A stretch of 64,000 bases of DNA from an uncultured Collinsella sp. (GTDB lineage: Bacteria; Actinomycetota; Coriobacteriia; Coriobacteriales; Coriobacteriaceae). This document shows, in pieces, positions 17,171-25,669 of the stretch (its first letter is position 1; the number at the start of each line of letters is the position of its first letter). A program made the position numbers and the translations under genes. The notes beneath the pieces were generated by a model. The model ran no database searches. It saw only the letters and a list, made by a program, of their open reading frames with translations, and was not told the origin of the DNA. The DNA lies in NCBI GenBank assembly GCA_958437935.1, contig CAUBPS010000014.1, positions 1-64,000 on the forward strand, written 5' to 3'.

Positions 17171-17725
17171 TTACTCATCGAGCTTGAGATTCTTCAATGC
17201 TGCAAATGGATTTTCCGTGGCAGCGGCCCATTCCGCCTCTGCCTGGGCGGCGCAATCGCATTGCTCGACGTTGAGATTGCAACCGCATGTGGGGCACAGA
17301 CCACGGCAATCGGGCTTGCAGAGCACCACGAACGGCGTGTCCATAACGACCGCGTCATTGATGGGCTCGCCCAGATCCACGATGCGGTCCTCAGCCAGGA
17401 GCTCGTAGCCGTCCTCGTAGGCCTCGGGATCCTCGGGTTCCTCAAAGAGGTAGAACTCCTCGATCTCGCCGGCGATATCAAACGAGGCGGGCTCCAAGCA
17501 ACGGTCGCACTCGCCGGCGGCGTGCGCGCGGACCATGCCGGTAAGCAAAACACCGGTACCGGCATTGGTAAAGACAACATCGTAGTCGATGCCGTCCTGT
17601 AGCTGGTACTCCTTCTCGCCCACCGTGTAGGTGGCGACATCGACCTTACCGGTCAGCGGATACGAATCACCAGGGAACTCGAGCTGCTCGGAAAGATCGA
17701 CGGTAACGCTCGGGAACTCAGCCAT
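17171..17725 (-). CDS. DUF177 (YceD-like) protein
   Basis: The product has 184 residues. The centre shows VRAHAAGECDRCLEPASFDI, and the C-terminus holds VLCKPDCRGLCPTCGCNLN, the cysteine motif of DUF177/YceD proteins, which are nearly always encoded next to rpmF and are linked to 23S rRNA accumulation in some species. The metal-site cysteines are all present. The ATG at 17725 overlaps the stop codon of the preceding gene (TAATG), which decides the start and suggests translational coupling. Confidence 0.9.
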   Translation of the reverse strand: MAEFPSVTVDLSEQLEFPGDSYPLTGKVDVATYTVGEKEYQLQDGIDYDVVFTNAGTGVLLTGMVRAHAAGECDRCLEPASFDIAGEIEEFYLFEEPEDPEAYEDGYELLAEDRIVDLGEPINDAVVMDTPFVVLCKPDCRGLCPTCGCNLNVEQCDCAAQAEAEWAAATENPFAALKNLKLDE

Positions 17726-18222
17726 TACCACTGACCATTCTGCTGGGCGGCACCCTCGTTGAGCTGCTGACGGCAACGGGTAACGGTGCCGGTCAGGCTC
17801 TTGAGGTTCTCCTCCAGGTGCGTAAAGACCTGCTCTGCGTAGTCCTCGGCAGCATAACGCGTCTCGCGCTCGTACTGCTGGGCACGATCGCGGATGTCGT
17901 CGGCCTGCTGCTGCGCTAAGCGGACGATCTCCTGCTCACCAGCAATGGTGAGGGCCTGCTGTTGAGCGTCGGCGATGATGGAATCGGCCTGAGCGGCGGC
18001 GGAAGCCATAAGCTCCTCGCGCTCCTTAAGGATACGGCGGGACTTCTGCCACTCCTCGGGATAGCTCATGCGGATCTCGTCGAGGATGTTGAAGAACACG
18101 TCGGCGTCGATGACCTTGAACTGAGCGTTCTTGCCGAAAGGCGGCTTGGCTTCCTCGATCAGCCCTTCGAGCTCATCGACCAAGCTGACGATCCTATCGC
18201 CAGGAAAATTCTCGCCCGGCAT
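17725..18222 (-). CDS. Coiled-coil protein, DivIVA/AtpF-like, function unknown
   Basis: This 165-residue soluble protein begins MPGENFPGDRIVSLVDELEG and is predicted to be a long helix rich in Ala, Gln and Glu from about residue 60 to 140 (EREELMASAAAQADSIIADA and so on). Such regions are often labelled 'ATPase' or cell-division initiation protein because of their heptads, but no catalytic motif is visible. AAAGGAGG precedes the ATG at 18222, which decides the start. It is coupled to the DUF177 gene and 68 bases downstream of coaD. Its position in this operon is the only functional hint. Confidence 0.75.
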   Translation of the reverse strand: MPGENFPGDRIVSLVDELEGLIEEAKPPFGKNAQFKVIDADVFFNILDEIRMSYPEEWQKSRRILKEREELMASAAAQADSIIADAQQQALTIAGEQEIVRLAQQQADDIRDRAQQYERETRYAAEDYAEQVFTHLEENLKSLTGTVTRCRQQLNEGAAQQNGQW

Positions 18223-18290
18223 CCGGCCTCCTTTCATAGGTAACATATCATCGTGCTAGTTTACCACATGCCACCAGGCAATAAAAAACG

Positions 18291-18788
18291 TCACGAAAAG
18301 CGATGCCTGAGCGCTTCGACCACGTTGGGCGGGACAAACGTCGATACATCGCTGCCGAGCGAGGCGATCTGGCGAACGACCGAGCTCGAGATATAGCCGT
18401 ACTGCGGCGCACTCATGACAAAGATGGACTCCAGCTCGTTATCCAAGCGATAGTTGAGGTCGGCCTGCTGCAGCTCGTACTCAAAGTCGGTCATGGCGCG
18501 CAGGCCCTTGACCACGGCCCCCGCCCCCTGCTCGCGAGCGAAGTCGACCAAGAGGCCGGTAAAGGGCAGGACCTCGACGCCGTCGATATCACCGAGCGCC
18601 TCGCGGGCCAGCGCCACGCGCTCATCGAGCATAAACGTGGTACCCACACCGTTTTTACCCTGCGACTCGGCAACAGCGACGATCACACTGGGAAAGATGC
18701 GGCGGGCGCGGCGGATGACGTCGATATGGCCAAACGTGATGGGATCGAAGGTGCCCGGGACGATCACGCGGTTGATGGTGTCATTCAT
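18291..18788 (-). CDS. coaD: Phosphopantetheine adenylyltransferase
   Basis: CoaD joins phosphopantetheine and ATP to dephospho-CoA, the penultimate step of CoA synthesis. The 165-residue product has the nucleotidyltransferase motif PGTFDPITFGHIDVI with T/HxGH and the C-terminal YGYISSSVVRQIASLGSD. KGLRAMTDFEYELQQADLN is the pantetheine-binding region. AGGAGG before the ATG at 18788 decides the start, which lies inside the 3' end of rsmD (8-base overlap). Confidence 0.96.
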   Translation of the reverse strand: MNDTINRVIVPGTFDPITFGHIDVIRRARRIFPSVIVAVAESQGKNGVGTTFMLDERVALAREALGDIDGVEVLPFTGLLVDFAREQGAGAVVKGLRAMTDFEYELQQADLNYRLDNELESIFVMSAPQYGYISSSVVRQIASLGSDVSTFVPPNVVEALRHRFS

Positions 18789-19437
18789 GGTCGTCCTCCT
18801 GAAACGTCGTGGCATCGTTGTTGTGAGCATCGGTGCCAGCGCAATCTTCCTCACCATCGTTATCGCCGACCCAACGAAGCAGGTCGACCGAGGTAATGCC
18901 GTAGCGCTTCTCGCGCACGATCTCAAAGCCTGCCGGATGCGCGCCCGCATCGGCGGCGGCATGCTCAAACAGGGCATAAGCGCCAGGTGCAAGCAGACCC
19001 TGCTGAGCCAGCTTCTGCAGCAGCTCCTCGACCGGCTCGGCACCAAAAGCATAGGGCGGGTCGAGCAGGACCAGATCAAAGGGGCCGCCCGGCACACGAC
19101 CGCGCGAGGCACTCGCCAGCATGTCGCCCGTTATCACGCGCCAACGCGCACGGTCACGGCAGAGCGACTCGATATTCTTGGTAATGAGCCGCGCGGCATT
19201 CCGATCGATCTCGAACGTCGTGAGCGAGCGGGCACCACGTGAGAGCATCTCTAACCCTAAGGCACCGGAGCCGCCAAAGGCGTCCAGCACGCGGACCTCG
19301 TCCAGATCGAAGTCGAATGCCGACATGACCATAGATGCGCATGCCTCGCGCACGCGATCGGTCGTGGGGCGGGTGACATCGCGACCACGGGGCTCCTCGA
19401 TCTTACGACCGCGCCATTCGCCGCCGATGATTCTCAT
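18781..19437 (-). CDS. rsmD: 16S rRNA (guanine-966-N2)-methyltransferase RsmD
   Basis: The start MRIIGGEWRGRKIEEPRG, the SAM-binding loop VLDAFGGSGALGLEMLSRGA and the catalytic LVLLDPPYAFG (DPPY) are typical of RsmD. Length is 218 because of an acidic tail of about 25 residues that is absent from most homologues and that overlaps the coaD start. The ATG overlaps the recG stop codon. The recG-rsmD-coaD order is common in Gram-positive genomes. Confidence 0.94.
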   Translation of the reverse strand: MRIIGGEWRGRKIEEPRGRDVTRPTTDRVREACASMVMSAFDFDLDEVRVLDAFGGSGALGLEMLSRGARSLTTFEIDRNAARLITKNIESLCRDRARWRVITGDMLASASRGRVPGGPFDLVLLDPPYAFGAEPVEELLQKLAQQGLLAPGAYALFEHAAADAGAHPAGFEIVREKRYGITSVDLLRWVGDNDGEEDCAGTDAHNNDATTFQEDDHE

Positions 19438-21611
19438 CCTCCGCTGACCTCCTTAAAAATGTGTCGATATCGCATGGCGACCGCATCGCGCAGGGGGCGC
19501 GTCGCCACGGAGTCAAGGTTGCAAGCATACCGCAAGAGCTCGACCGCGTCCAAATGGGCCCACTCGATCAGCTCCTCGTCGGCATCCAGGTCGACAAAGC
19601 GCAGGGTCACTCCGCCATGCTGGCGGTACCCCAGGATTTCGCCCTCGTGGCGCAGACGCAGGTCCATCTGGGCGAGCGTAAAGCCATCCGAGGTTTTTTC
19701 GAGCGATTGCAGGCGATCTTGTGCTGCCGAAGCGCCGCCGTTGCCCTTGAAGTGCGTCATGACCAGGCACGTACCCGACACGCTGCCGCGGCCCACGCGC
19801 CCGCGCAGCTGGTGCAAGGCCGCCAACCCAAAGCGCTCGCCATTCTCGATGACCATGACGGTGGCGTTGGGCACGTCGACGCCCACCTCAACCACCGTAG
19901 TCGAGACGAGAACGTCGATCTCGCCGCGCTTGAAGGCATCGATCACGCGGTCTTTCTCCCCCGCCGGCATGCGGCCGTGAAGGCGCTCAATGGTAAGTCC
20001 CGGCAGCGCCAGGCGCAGTCGTTCGAGCTCGGTTGCCGTATCGTGCAGCGGTACAGGCACGGTCACGCGGCCCTCGTCGTCGCGAGCGATACCGGGCACG
20101 TCTTCCAGCTCATCGGCCGAGTCACTCGGCTCCACGAGCGGGCAAATCACGTAGGCCTGCTGGCCCTTTTCGTGCGCCTCGCGGATGGCGCCATAGGCGA
20201 GGTCGCGGCTCGACTCGGTGAGCACGCGTGTCATCACGCCAGCGCCAGGGACGGGCCGATGGCGGATGATGCTCGTGTCCAGATCGCCGTAGACCGAAAG
20301 CGCCAGCGTACGCGGGATGGGCGTTGCCGTCATAACGAGCAGATCGGCACCAGGGCCCTTCGCACGCAGGGCGTTGCGTTGGCCGACGCCAAACCGGTGC
20401 TGCTCATCGATGACCACGAGCGACAGATGCTTAAACGCCACGTTGTCCGAAAGCACCGCGTGGGTGCCAAAGAGGACATCGAGCTCGCCCGATTCCAGCT
20501 GGGCATGGATCCGCTCGCGCTCAGCCGCCGGCGTGGCGCCCGTAAGGAGCGCCCAGGTCATGCCGGCCTGTGAGAGCAAGGGGCCGGTCTTATCGGCATA
20601 TTGACGCGCCAGCACGCCCGTGGGCGCCATAACGCAGGCCTGCGTGCCGCTATCGGCAGCCACAGTCAGCGCGCAGGCGGCAACGGCGGTCTTGCCGGTA
20701 CCGACGTCGCCCAACAGCAGGCGGTTCATCACGCGCCCGCCATCGCACATATCGCGCAGGATATCTTGGAACGCGGCCTCCTGCTCGTCGCTCAGCGAAA
20801 ATGGCAGGGCCTGCTTAAGCGCGGCCAGGTGCTCGCCCGCGGCGTGGGCGTAGGGCACCACATCGACCAGGCTGCCGTCGTTGCGCAGGCGCAGCGCCAG
20901 CTGCAGGTAAAGGCACTCCTCGTAGGCAAGCCGTGCGCGCGCGATATCGCGCTCAGCCATGCTCGAGGGAAAGTGGATCGATCGAAGCGCACGAGCATTG
21001 CTCATCAGGCGACGTTTAACGCGCAAGCGTGCGGGAATCGGGTCGAAGGGATTGCCGACGACCTCGAGCGCGCCACTTACGATGCGGCGCATCCATGCCT
21101 GGCTCACGCCGTCACTCACATAATGGACCGGCAAAATGGTGCCCGCAGCACGCCCCTCATCGAGCTTTTCAAAGTGCGGCGAGGCCATCTGCTTAAAACC
21201 GTAGGCAAACTCAACCTTGCCCATCACGGCCAGGCGGTCGCCCTGCTTAAGCTGCTGGGCAATCCAAGGCTGACGGAAAAAGGCGACCTGCAGCACGCCC
21301 GTCTCATCAACGAGTGAGACCTCGGTCACCTGCATGCGCGGACGCGGCTGCTTTTGGACGATACGGTCGACCGTGGCGATGATGGTGCACACGGTACCGA
21401 TGGGCGCCATCTCGATGGACCAGGAGCGCGTAAAGTCGAGGTATCGATGAGGGATATGGAGAAGGAGGTCCCCCACCGTCCGAATTCCCAGACGGCGAAG
21501 GGCCTCCTCACGTTTACCCGAAACATATTTGAGTCGCGCGATATCCTCGTCGAGCGCATTGCTCTGGGCAAAGCGCTCCGAGACGCGCGGCACGGAGCAC
21601 AGTTCGGACAT
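19434..21611 (-). CDS. recG: ATP-dependent DNA helicase RecG
   Basis: RecG remodels stalled replication forks and branched DNA. An OB-fold wedge domain occupies about residues 50-160 (LLHIPHRYLDF, VDETGVLQVAFF). The helicase motor follows with Walker A LLGDVGTGKTAVAACAL, DEQHRFGVGQR, TATPIPRTLALSVYGD and the C-terminal motifs VVEVGVDVPNATVMVIENGE and QLRGRVGRGS. Length 725 is normal. It is in an operon with the DAK2 gene upstream and rsmD downstream. Confidence 0.97.
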   Translation of the reverse strand: MSELCSVPRVSERFAQSNALDEDIARLKYVSGKREEALRRLGIRTVGDLLLHIPHRYLDFTRSWSIEMAPIGTVCTIIATVDRIVQKQPRPRMQVTEVSLVDETGVLQVAFFRQPWIAQQLKQGDRLAVMGKVEFAYGFKQMASPHFEKLDEGRAAGTILPVHYVSDGVSQAWMRRIVSGALEVVGNPFDPIPARLRVKRRLMSNARALRSIHFPSSMAERDIARARLAYEECLYLQLALRLRNDGSLVDVVPYAHAAGEHLAALKQALPFSLSDEQEAAFQDILRDMCDGGRVMNRLLLGDVGTGKTAVAACALTVAADSGTQACVMAPTGVLARQYADKTGPLLSQAGMTWALLTGATPAAERERIHAQLESGELDVLFGTHAVLSDNVAFKHLSLVVIDEQHRFGVGQRNALRAKGPGADLLVMTATPIPRTLALSVYGDLDTSIIRHRPVPGAGVMTRVLTESSRDLAYGAIREAHEKGQQAYVICPLVEPSDSADELEDVPGIARDDEGRVTVPVPLHDTATELERLRLALPGLTIERLHGRMPAGEKDRVIDAFKRGEIDVLVSTTVVEVGVDVPNATVMVIENGERFGLAALHQLRGRVGRGSVSGTCLVMTHFKGNGGASAAQDRLQSLEKTSDGFTLAQMDLRLRHEGEILGYRQHGGVTLRFVDLDADEELIEWAHLDAVELLRYACNLDSVATRPLRDAVAMRYRHIFKEVSGG

Positions 21612-21621
21612 AGGCAGTTGC

Positions 21622-23283
21622 CTACTCGATCGAGAAGATCACGGGATAGAGCGGCTGCTCGCCACGATGGGCGTCAATCTCCAGATCGGGCTGGGCCTCC
21701 TCAATGGCGTCGACAATCTCCTGGAAGGCCTCATCGGACAGCTCCTCGCCGGCCAGAATCGTCAGCGCGTCGCCCTCCTCTTCCTCCTGCATTCGGTTGA
21801 TGCAATCGAGCGTGACCTGCTTCACGTCGGAGCCGACCACATCGATGGAGCCGGCAATGATACCCATGACGTCACCGGAGTGAATCGGAGAGCCGTCGGA
21901 GGCGCTGGAATCGCGCACGGCACGGGTGACCTCGCCATCGCGAACCTCACTGATGGCGTCGACCATAGCGGCGACGGCATCCTCGAGCTCGGAATCGGGC
22001 AGGACCGCGAACAGCGCGGAGAAGGCCTGCGGAACGGTCTTGGTGGGAACGACGGCGACCTTCTTGTCGGTGCAGGCAGAGGCAGCGGCCTCGGCGGCCA
22101 TGCGGATGTTGCCGTTATTGGGCAGGATGATGACCGAGGTCGCGTTGACCTGGTCGACGGCGCCCAGCAGATCTGCAGTCGAGGGGTTCATGGTCTGACC
22201 ACCCGACACGATCACGTCGACGCCGAGGGACTTGAGGATGTCGGCCTCGCCGGAACCGGCGGCAACGGCGACAAAGCCCAGGGCCTTCGCGGGCTCGGCG
22301 GCCTTCTCCTGATCCTCGTGGATCTTGGCGGTACGGTCGTGGGCCTCCATCTCCATATTATGGATAAAGACCTCATAGATCTGACCAAGCTGCAGCATGT
22401 GCTCGAGCACCAGGTTGGGGGTGTTGGAGTGCACGTGAATCTTGTAGTCGGGGTAGGCACCCACGAGCAGCTCGCAGTCGCCCATGGAGCCCAGGAACTT
22501 AAGGCACTCGTCCTCGTCAAAGGGAGCGTCGGCCTTAAAGAGGAACTCGTTGCAGTAGCGGAACTCCGAGCCCTCCCAATCGTCGTTGGCCTCGATCTCA
22601 ACACGACCAAGGGCCGCGTCGCGGGCAGAGCCAGCGGAATCAAACGTGGCGGAGAAATCCTCGACAACGGTGCTGCGGCCAAGAGCGGCGGCTACAAAGT
22701 TCTCAAGGAAAATAGCAAAGCCAAAGGCGCCGGAGTCGACCACGCCGTTCTCCTTCAGAACGGGCAGCAGGTCGGGCGTGCGGGCGACAGACTGATATGC
22801 CTCGACGACGATAGCGTCGAGCGCGTCCTCGGCCGAGAACTTCTTCTTCTCGCACTCGTCGGCCTTGGTCGAGACATCGCGCAGCACCGTGAGGATCGTG
22901 CCCTCGATGGGCTTGCGGACGGCCTGGAAGGCGACCTTGACGGCTCGGCGGAACGCATAGGCGATGTTGGCGGACGTAATGGGCTCATCGGCAGAAACGA
23001 GACCCTCGGCCACACCGCGCAGGATCTGCGAGGTGATGACACCGGAGTTGCCGCGGGCGCCCATCAGGGAACCGTGGGTGATGGCGCCGGCGATGGCCTC
23101 CATGTCGGCGTCGGCGGGAAGGGCGGAAAGCTCCTTGGTCACCGAGGCGAGCGTGAGCGACATGTTGGTGCCGGTGTCACCGTCGGGCACGGGGAAGACA
23201 TTGAGCTTATTGATCTCCTCGGCCTTGTCGGAAACGGCAGCCGCAGCGATCGGAAAACAGGTGCGAATGGTCTTTGCAATCAT
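21622..23283 (-). CDS. DAK2 domain protein, FakA/YloV-like
   Basis: The N-terminal 200 residues form a DAK2 (Dha kinase L) domain with VFPVPDGDTGTNMSLTL and GARGNSGVITSQILRG, the ADP/Mg-binding residues. The remainder resembles the middle and C-terminal domains of FakA, which phosphorylates fatty acids held by a DegV/FakB protein. No FakB gene is in the window. The neighbouring Asp23 gene is the usual partner in the yloU-yloV arrangement. Length 553 fits FakA. The fatty-acid kinase role is inferred from the family. Confidence 0.88.
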   Translation of the reverse strand: MIAKTIRTCFPIAAAAVSDKAEEINKLNVFPVPDGDTGTNMSLTLASVTKELSALPADADMEAIAGAITHGSLMGARGNSGVITSQILRGVAEGLVSADEPITSANIAYAFRRAVKVAFQAVRKPIEGTILTVLRDVSTKADECEKKKFSAEDALDAIVVEAYQSVARTPDLLPVLKENGVVDSGAFGFAIFLENFVAAALGRSTVVEDFSATFDSAGSARDAALGRVEIEANDDWEGSEFRYCNEFLFKADAPFDEDECLKFLGSMGDCELLVGAYPDYKIHVHSNTPNLVLEHMLQLGQIYEVFIHNMEMEAHDRTAKIHEDQEKAAEPAKALGFVAVAAGSGEADILKSLGVDVIVSGGQTMNPSTADLLGAVDQVNATSVIILPNNGNIRMAAEAAASACTDKKVAVVPTKTVPQAFSALFAVLPDSELEDAVAAMVDAISEVRDGEVTRAVRDSSASDGSPIHSGDVMGIIAGSIDVVGSDVKQVTLDCINRMQEEEEGDALTILAGEELSDEAFQEIVDAIEEAQPDLEIDAHRGEQPLYPVIFSIE

Positions 23284-23310
23284 GGGTATTTGAATCTCCG
23301 TTTTCGGATG

Positions 23311-23667
23311 CTAGTTCAGACGGCTCTTGAGCGCGTCGATATGGATGCCGATCTTAAGGCTGACGGGATCGATCTGGGCGATCTCCTGCAGGGTGAAGGC
23401 AACGGAGCTCGAAAGATTGTGGCAGACGGACTTCATGTTGACGCCGTTCTCGAGCACGACGTGAAGATCGACCGTAAGGCCGTTCTCGTCGGCGGAGACA
23501 AGCACGCCCTTGCGGAGGCGCTGACCGGCAAGCAGGCGCACGCTCTCGGCACCTTGGAGCTGCTCAGCCATACCGACGACGCCATAGCACGTCATCGCGG
23601 CATAACCGGCAATATCGGCAATAACGTCGTTCGAGACGCTCAGGCTGCCGTTAATGGTCTCAGACAC
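23311..23667 (-). CDS. Asp23/Gls24 family envelope stress protein
   Basis: The 118-residue product contains VIADIAGYAAMTCYGVVGMA and the C-terminal VAFTLQEIAQ pattern of the Asp23/YloU family, small membrane-associated proteins found beside fatty-acid kinase genes. AAGGAG stands six bases before a GTG at 23667 (reading as SETINGSLSV), which is preferred to the ATG further upstream at 23700. It is 28 bases from the DAK2 gene and cotranscribed with it. Confidence 0.88.
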   Translation of the reverse strand: MSETINGSLSVSNDVIADIAGYAAMTCYGVVGMAEQLQGAESVRLLAGQRLRKGVLVSADENGLTVDLHVVLENGVNMKSVCHNLSSSVAFTLQEIAQIDPVSLKIGIHIDALKSRLN

Positions 23668-23825
23668 AAGAATCTCCTTATCTGGTGCTCGCGGCACCAT
23701 GTCGTGGGAGCAATCATTGCAATATTCTACAACGACCGCGCCATGTTGAGGTGGTGGGTCGCGGGATTACATCCTCGACACGAAATGTTGATATGGCAAC
23801 GTTCGAGTCAAGTGGTCGCGGCATG

Positions 23826-23853
23826 AAAAAACCCGCCGCATAAGCGACGGGTT
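23826..23853 (-). terminator. Terminator of the tRNA-Asn unit
   Basis: AACCCG pairs with CGGGTT and CGC with GCG around ATAA, with one mismatch, followed on the minus strand by six Ts. It lies nine bases after the second tRNA. Confidence 0.85.
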
Positions 23854-23861
23854 TTACAACC

Positions 23862-23936
23862 TGGCTCCCCGGGTAGGACTCGAACCTACAACAGCGCGGT
23901 TAACAGCCGCGTGCTCTACCATTGAGCTACCGAGGA
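23862..23936 (-). tRNA. tRNA-Asn (anticodon GTT), distal copy
   Basis: A 75-base cloverleaf on the minus strand. TCCTCGG pairs with CCGGGGA in the acceptor stem, the anticodon loop is CTGTTAA, the T arm has GGTTCGAGTCC, the discriminator is G, and the CCA end is encoded. It is identical to the copy 34 bases upstream. Confidence 0.97.
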
Positions 23937-23939
23937 ATT

Positions 23940-23961
23940 AAAAAGCCCAGCGGAATGGGCT
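23940..23961 (-). terminator. Hairpin with T-run between the two tRNA-Asn genes
   Basis: AGCCCA pairs with TGGGCT (minus strand) around a six-base loop and is followed by five Ts. It could terminate a fraction of transcripts after the first tRNA or serve in processing, since no separate promoter is seen for the second tRNA. Confidence 0.65.
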
Positions 23962-23970
23962 GAGAAATTC

Positions 23971-24045
23971 TGGCTCCCCGGGTAGGACTCGAACCTACAA
24001 CAGCGCGGTTAACAGCCGCGTGCTCTACCATTGAGCTACCGAGGA
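23971..24045 (-). tRNA. tRNA-Asn (anticodon GTT), proximal copy
   Basis: The same 75-base sequence as the distal copy, with encoded CCA. It is the first gene after a strong promoter at 24076-24103. Confidence 0.97.
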
Positions 24046-24075
24046 ATAGGTGCGTGCTCTCAAGCAACGAAGTTT

Positions 24076-24103
24076 ATTATACGGACGAATCAGCTCAGGG
24101 CAA
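24076..24103 (-). promoter_or_regulatory. Promoter of the tRNA-Asn pair
   Basis: TTGCCC (24103-24098) and a perfect TATAAT (24081-24076) are 16 bases apart on the minus strand. The predicted transcript start is about 24 bases before the mature tRNA 5' end. Confidence 0.75.
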
Positions 24104-24131
24104 GAACTTTTTTTAGAATTTTTCCGACCTA

Positions 24132-24155
24132 GTCATTGGGGACGTCCCCAATGAC
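24132..24155. repeat. 24-bp perfect palindrome
   Basis: GTCATTGGGG, ACGT and CCCCAATGAC form one uninterrupted 24-base palindrome between the rpoD terminator and the tRNA promoter. It shares a GGGGACG core with the nested palindrome at 3.8 kb, so both may belong to one class of dispersed repeat. Confidence 0.75.
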
Positions 24156-24162
24156 CACATGA

Positions 24163-24196
24163 AAGCGCCCCCAAGCGGATGTGCTTGAGGGCGCTT
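24163..24196 (-). terminator. Terminator of rpoD
   Basis: A 13-bp stem with one mismatch (GCGCCC...GGGCGC core) and a six-base loop begins 14 bases after the rpoD stop codon. The T-run is short (TTTC). Confidence 0.7.
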
Positions 24197-24209
24197 CTTG
24201 CTTGCGAGG

Positions 24210-25559
24210 TTATGACTCGATGTAGTCCTTCAGCTTGCTGCTGCGGCTCGGGTGGCGAAGCTTGGCCAAGGTCTTGGACTCGATCTGGCGGATACGCTCG
24301 CGCGTGACGCCAAACTCGCGGCCGACTTCCTCGAGCGTGCGGGGATGCCCGTCGACAAGGCCAAAGCGCAGCTCGATAACCTTGCGCTCACGATCGGCAA
24401 GCGAGTCGAGCACCTGAGTGAGCTGCTCCTGCAGCATGGAGAAGCTGGCGGCATCGGGCGGAACGATAGCCTGGGAGTCCTCGATAAAGTCGCCCAGCTG
24501 GGAATCCTCTTCCTCGCCGATGGGGGTCTCGAGCGACACGGGCTCCTGCGAGATCTTCTGGATCTCGCGGACGCGGTCGGCGCTCATGTCCATCTCGGCA
24601 CCGATCTCCTCGGGGGTCGGGTCGCGACCCAGGTCCTGGAGGAGCTGGCGCTGCACGCGGACGAGCTTGTTGATAGTCTCGACCATATGCACGGGAATAC
24701 GGATGGTACGGGCCTGGTCGGCGATAGCGCGCGTAATGGCCTGACGGATCCACCACGTGGCGTACGTGGAGAACTTGAAGCCCTTCTGGTAGTCGAACTT
24801 CTCGACGGCGCGAATCAGACCGAGGTTGCCCTCCTGGATCAGGTCAAGGAACAGCATGCCGCGGCCGACATAGCGCTTGGCGATGGAGACAACCAGACGC
24901 AGGTTTGCGCTGATGAGTGCCTGCTTGGCTTCGAGGCCGACGTTCTCAATGCGCGTAAGACGACGCCTCTCGGCACGCGTGAGCTCGAGCTCACCGGCAT
25001 CGGCGGCCTCGAGCTTCTCGGTGGCCTCAAGACCGGCCTCGATCTTCATGGCCAGATCGACCTCTTCGGAGGCGGTCAGCAGGTCGACCTTGCCGATCTC
25101 CTTGAGGTACATACGAACCGGATCGCCGGTCAGCATCACCGTGGAGGCATCGATGCCACGCACGCGGGAGCGTGAACGGGACGTGCGCACGGTGCGCTTC
25201 TTCTTGCTCTTGGAAGAACCCATCTCGGCGTCGGCCTGACGGGCCATCTTGAGCTCGTGATCGTCGAGCGAGCCGGAATCGTGCTCGTCGTCGTCATCGA
25301 AATCGTCAGTATCGGTATCGTTATCGTCATCGTCGACGTCCATGGGGGCGTCGTCGTTTCCGCTCGCGGAGATAATCTGGATGCCGCTGTTGCGCAGCGC
25401 GGAATACACCGCGGTGAGCTGCTCGTCAGAAACATCGATATCCTTCAGGGCGACCTGAATCTCGTCCTCGGTTACCGAAGTCCTGTTTGAGCCGTTGCCC
25501 ATGAGCTTTGCAACGTAGGATTCCAGCCCAGTACCCGTGCTCTCAGTCTTTTTTGGCAC
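24210..25559 (-). CDS. rpoD: Primary sigma factor RpoD (SigA)
   Basis: The main vegetative sigma factor. Regions 1.2-2.4 (DPVRMYLKEIGKVDLLT, NLRLVVSIAKRYVGRGM, FDYQKGFKFSTYATWWIRQA), 3 and 4.2 (TLEEVGREFGVTRERIRQIE) are all present. An N-terminal stretch of Asp residues (DVDDDDNDTDTDDFDDDDE) takes the place of region 1.1. A GTG at 25559 (reading as MPKKTESTG) follows AGGGAG and is preferred to the ATG at 25574, which has no ribosome site. It lies downstream of dnaG, the conserved dnaG-rpoD pair. Confidence 0.97.
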   Translation of the reverse strand: MPKKTESTGTGLESYVAKLMGNGSNRTSVTEDEIQVALKDIDVSDEQLTAVYSALRNSGIQIISASGNDDAPMDVDDDDNDTDTDDFDDDDEHDSGSLDDHELKMARQADAEMGSSKSKKKRTVRTSRSRSRVRGIDASTVMLTGDPVRMYLKEIGKVDLLTASEEVDLAMKIEAGLEATEKLEAADAGELELTRAERRRLTRIENVGLEAKQALISANLRLVVSIAKRYVGRGMLFLDLIQEGNLGLIRAVEKFDYQKGFKFSTYATWWIRQAITRAIADQARTIRIPVHMVETINKLVRVQRQLLQDLGRDPTPEEIGAEMDMSADRVREIQKISQEPVSLETPIGEEEDSQLGDFIEDSQAIVPPDAASFSMLQEQLTQVLDSLADRERKVIELRFGLVDGHPRTLEEVGREFGVTRERIRQIESKTLAKLRHPSRSSKLKDYIES

Positions 25560-25669
25560 AGATTCTCCCTTCATAGTCCACAGGACTCAATACTTTAGCA
25601 CACACATAGGCGTCTATACCCAAAAAGAGGACTGGATATAGGCGAGAATACGCTGGTTGACCACAACAT

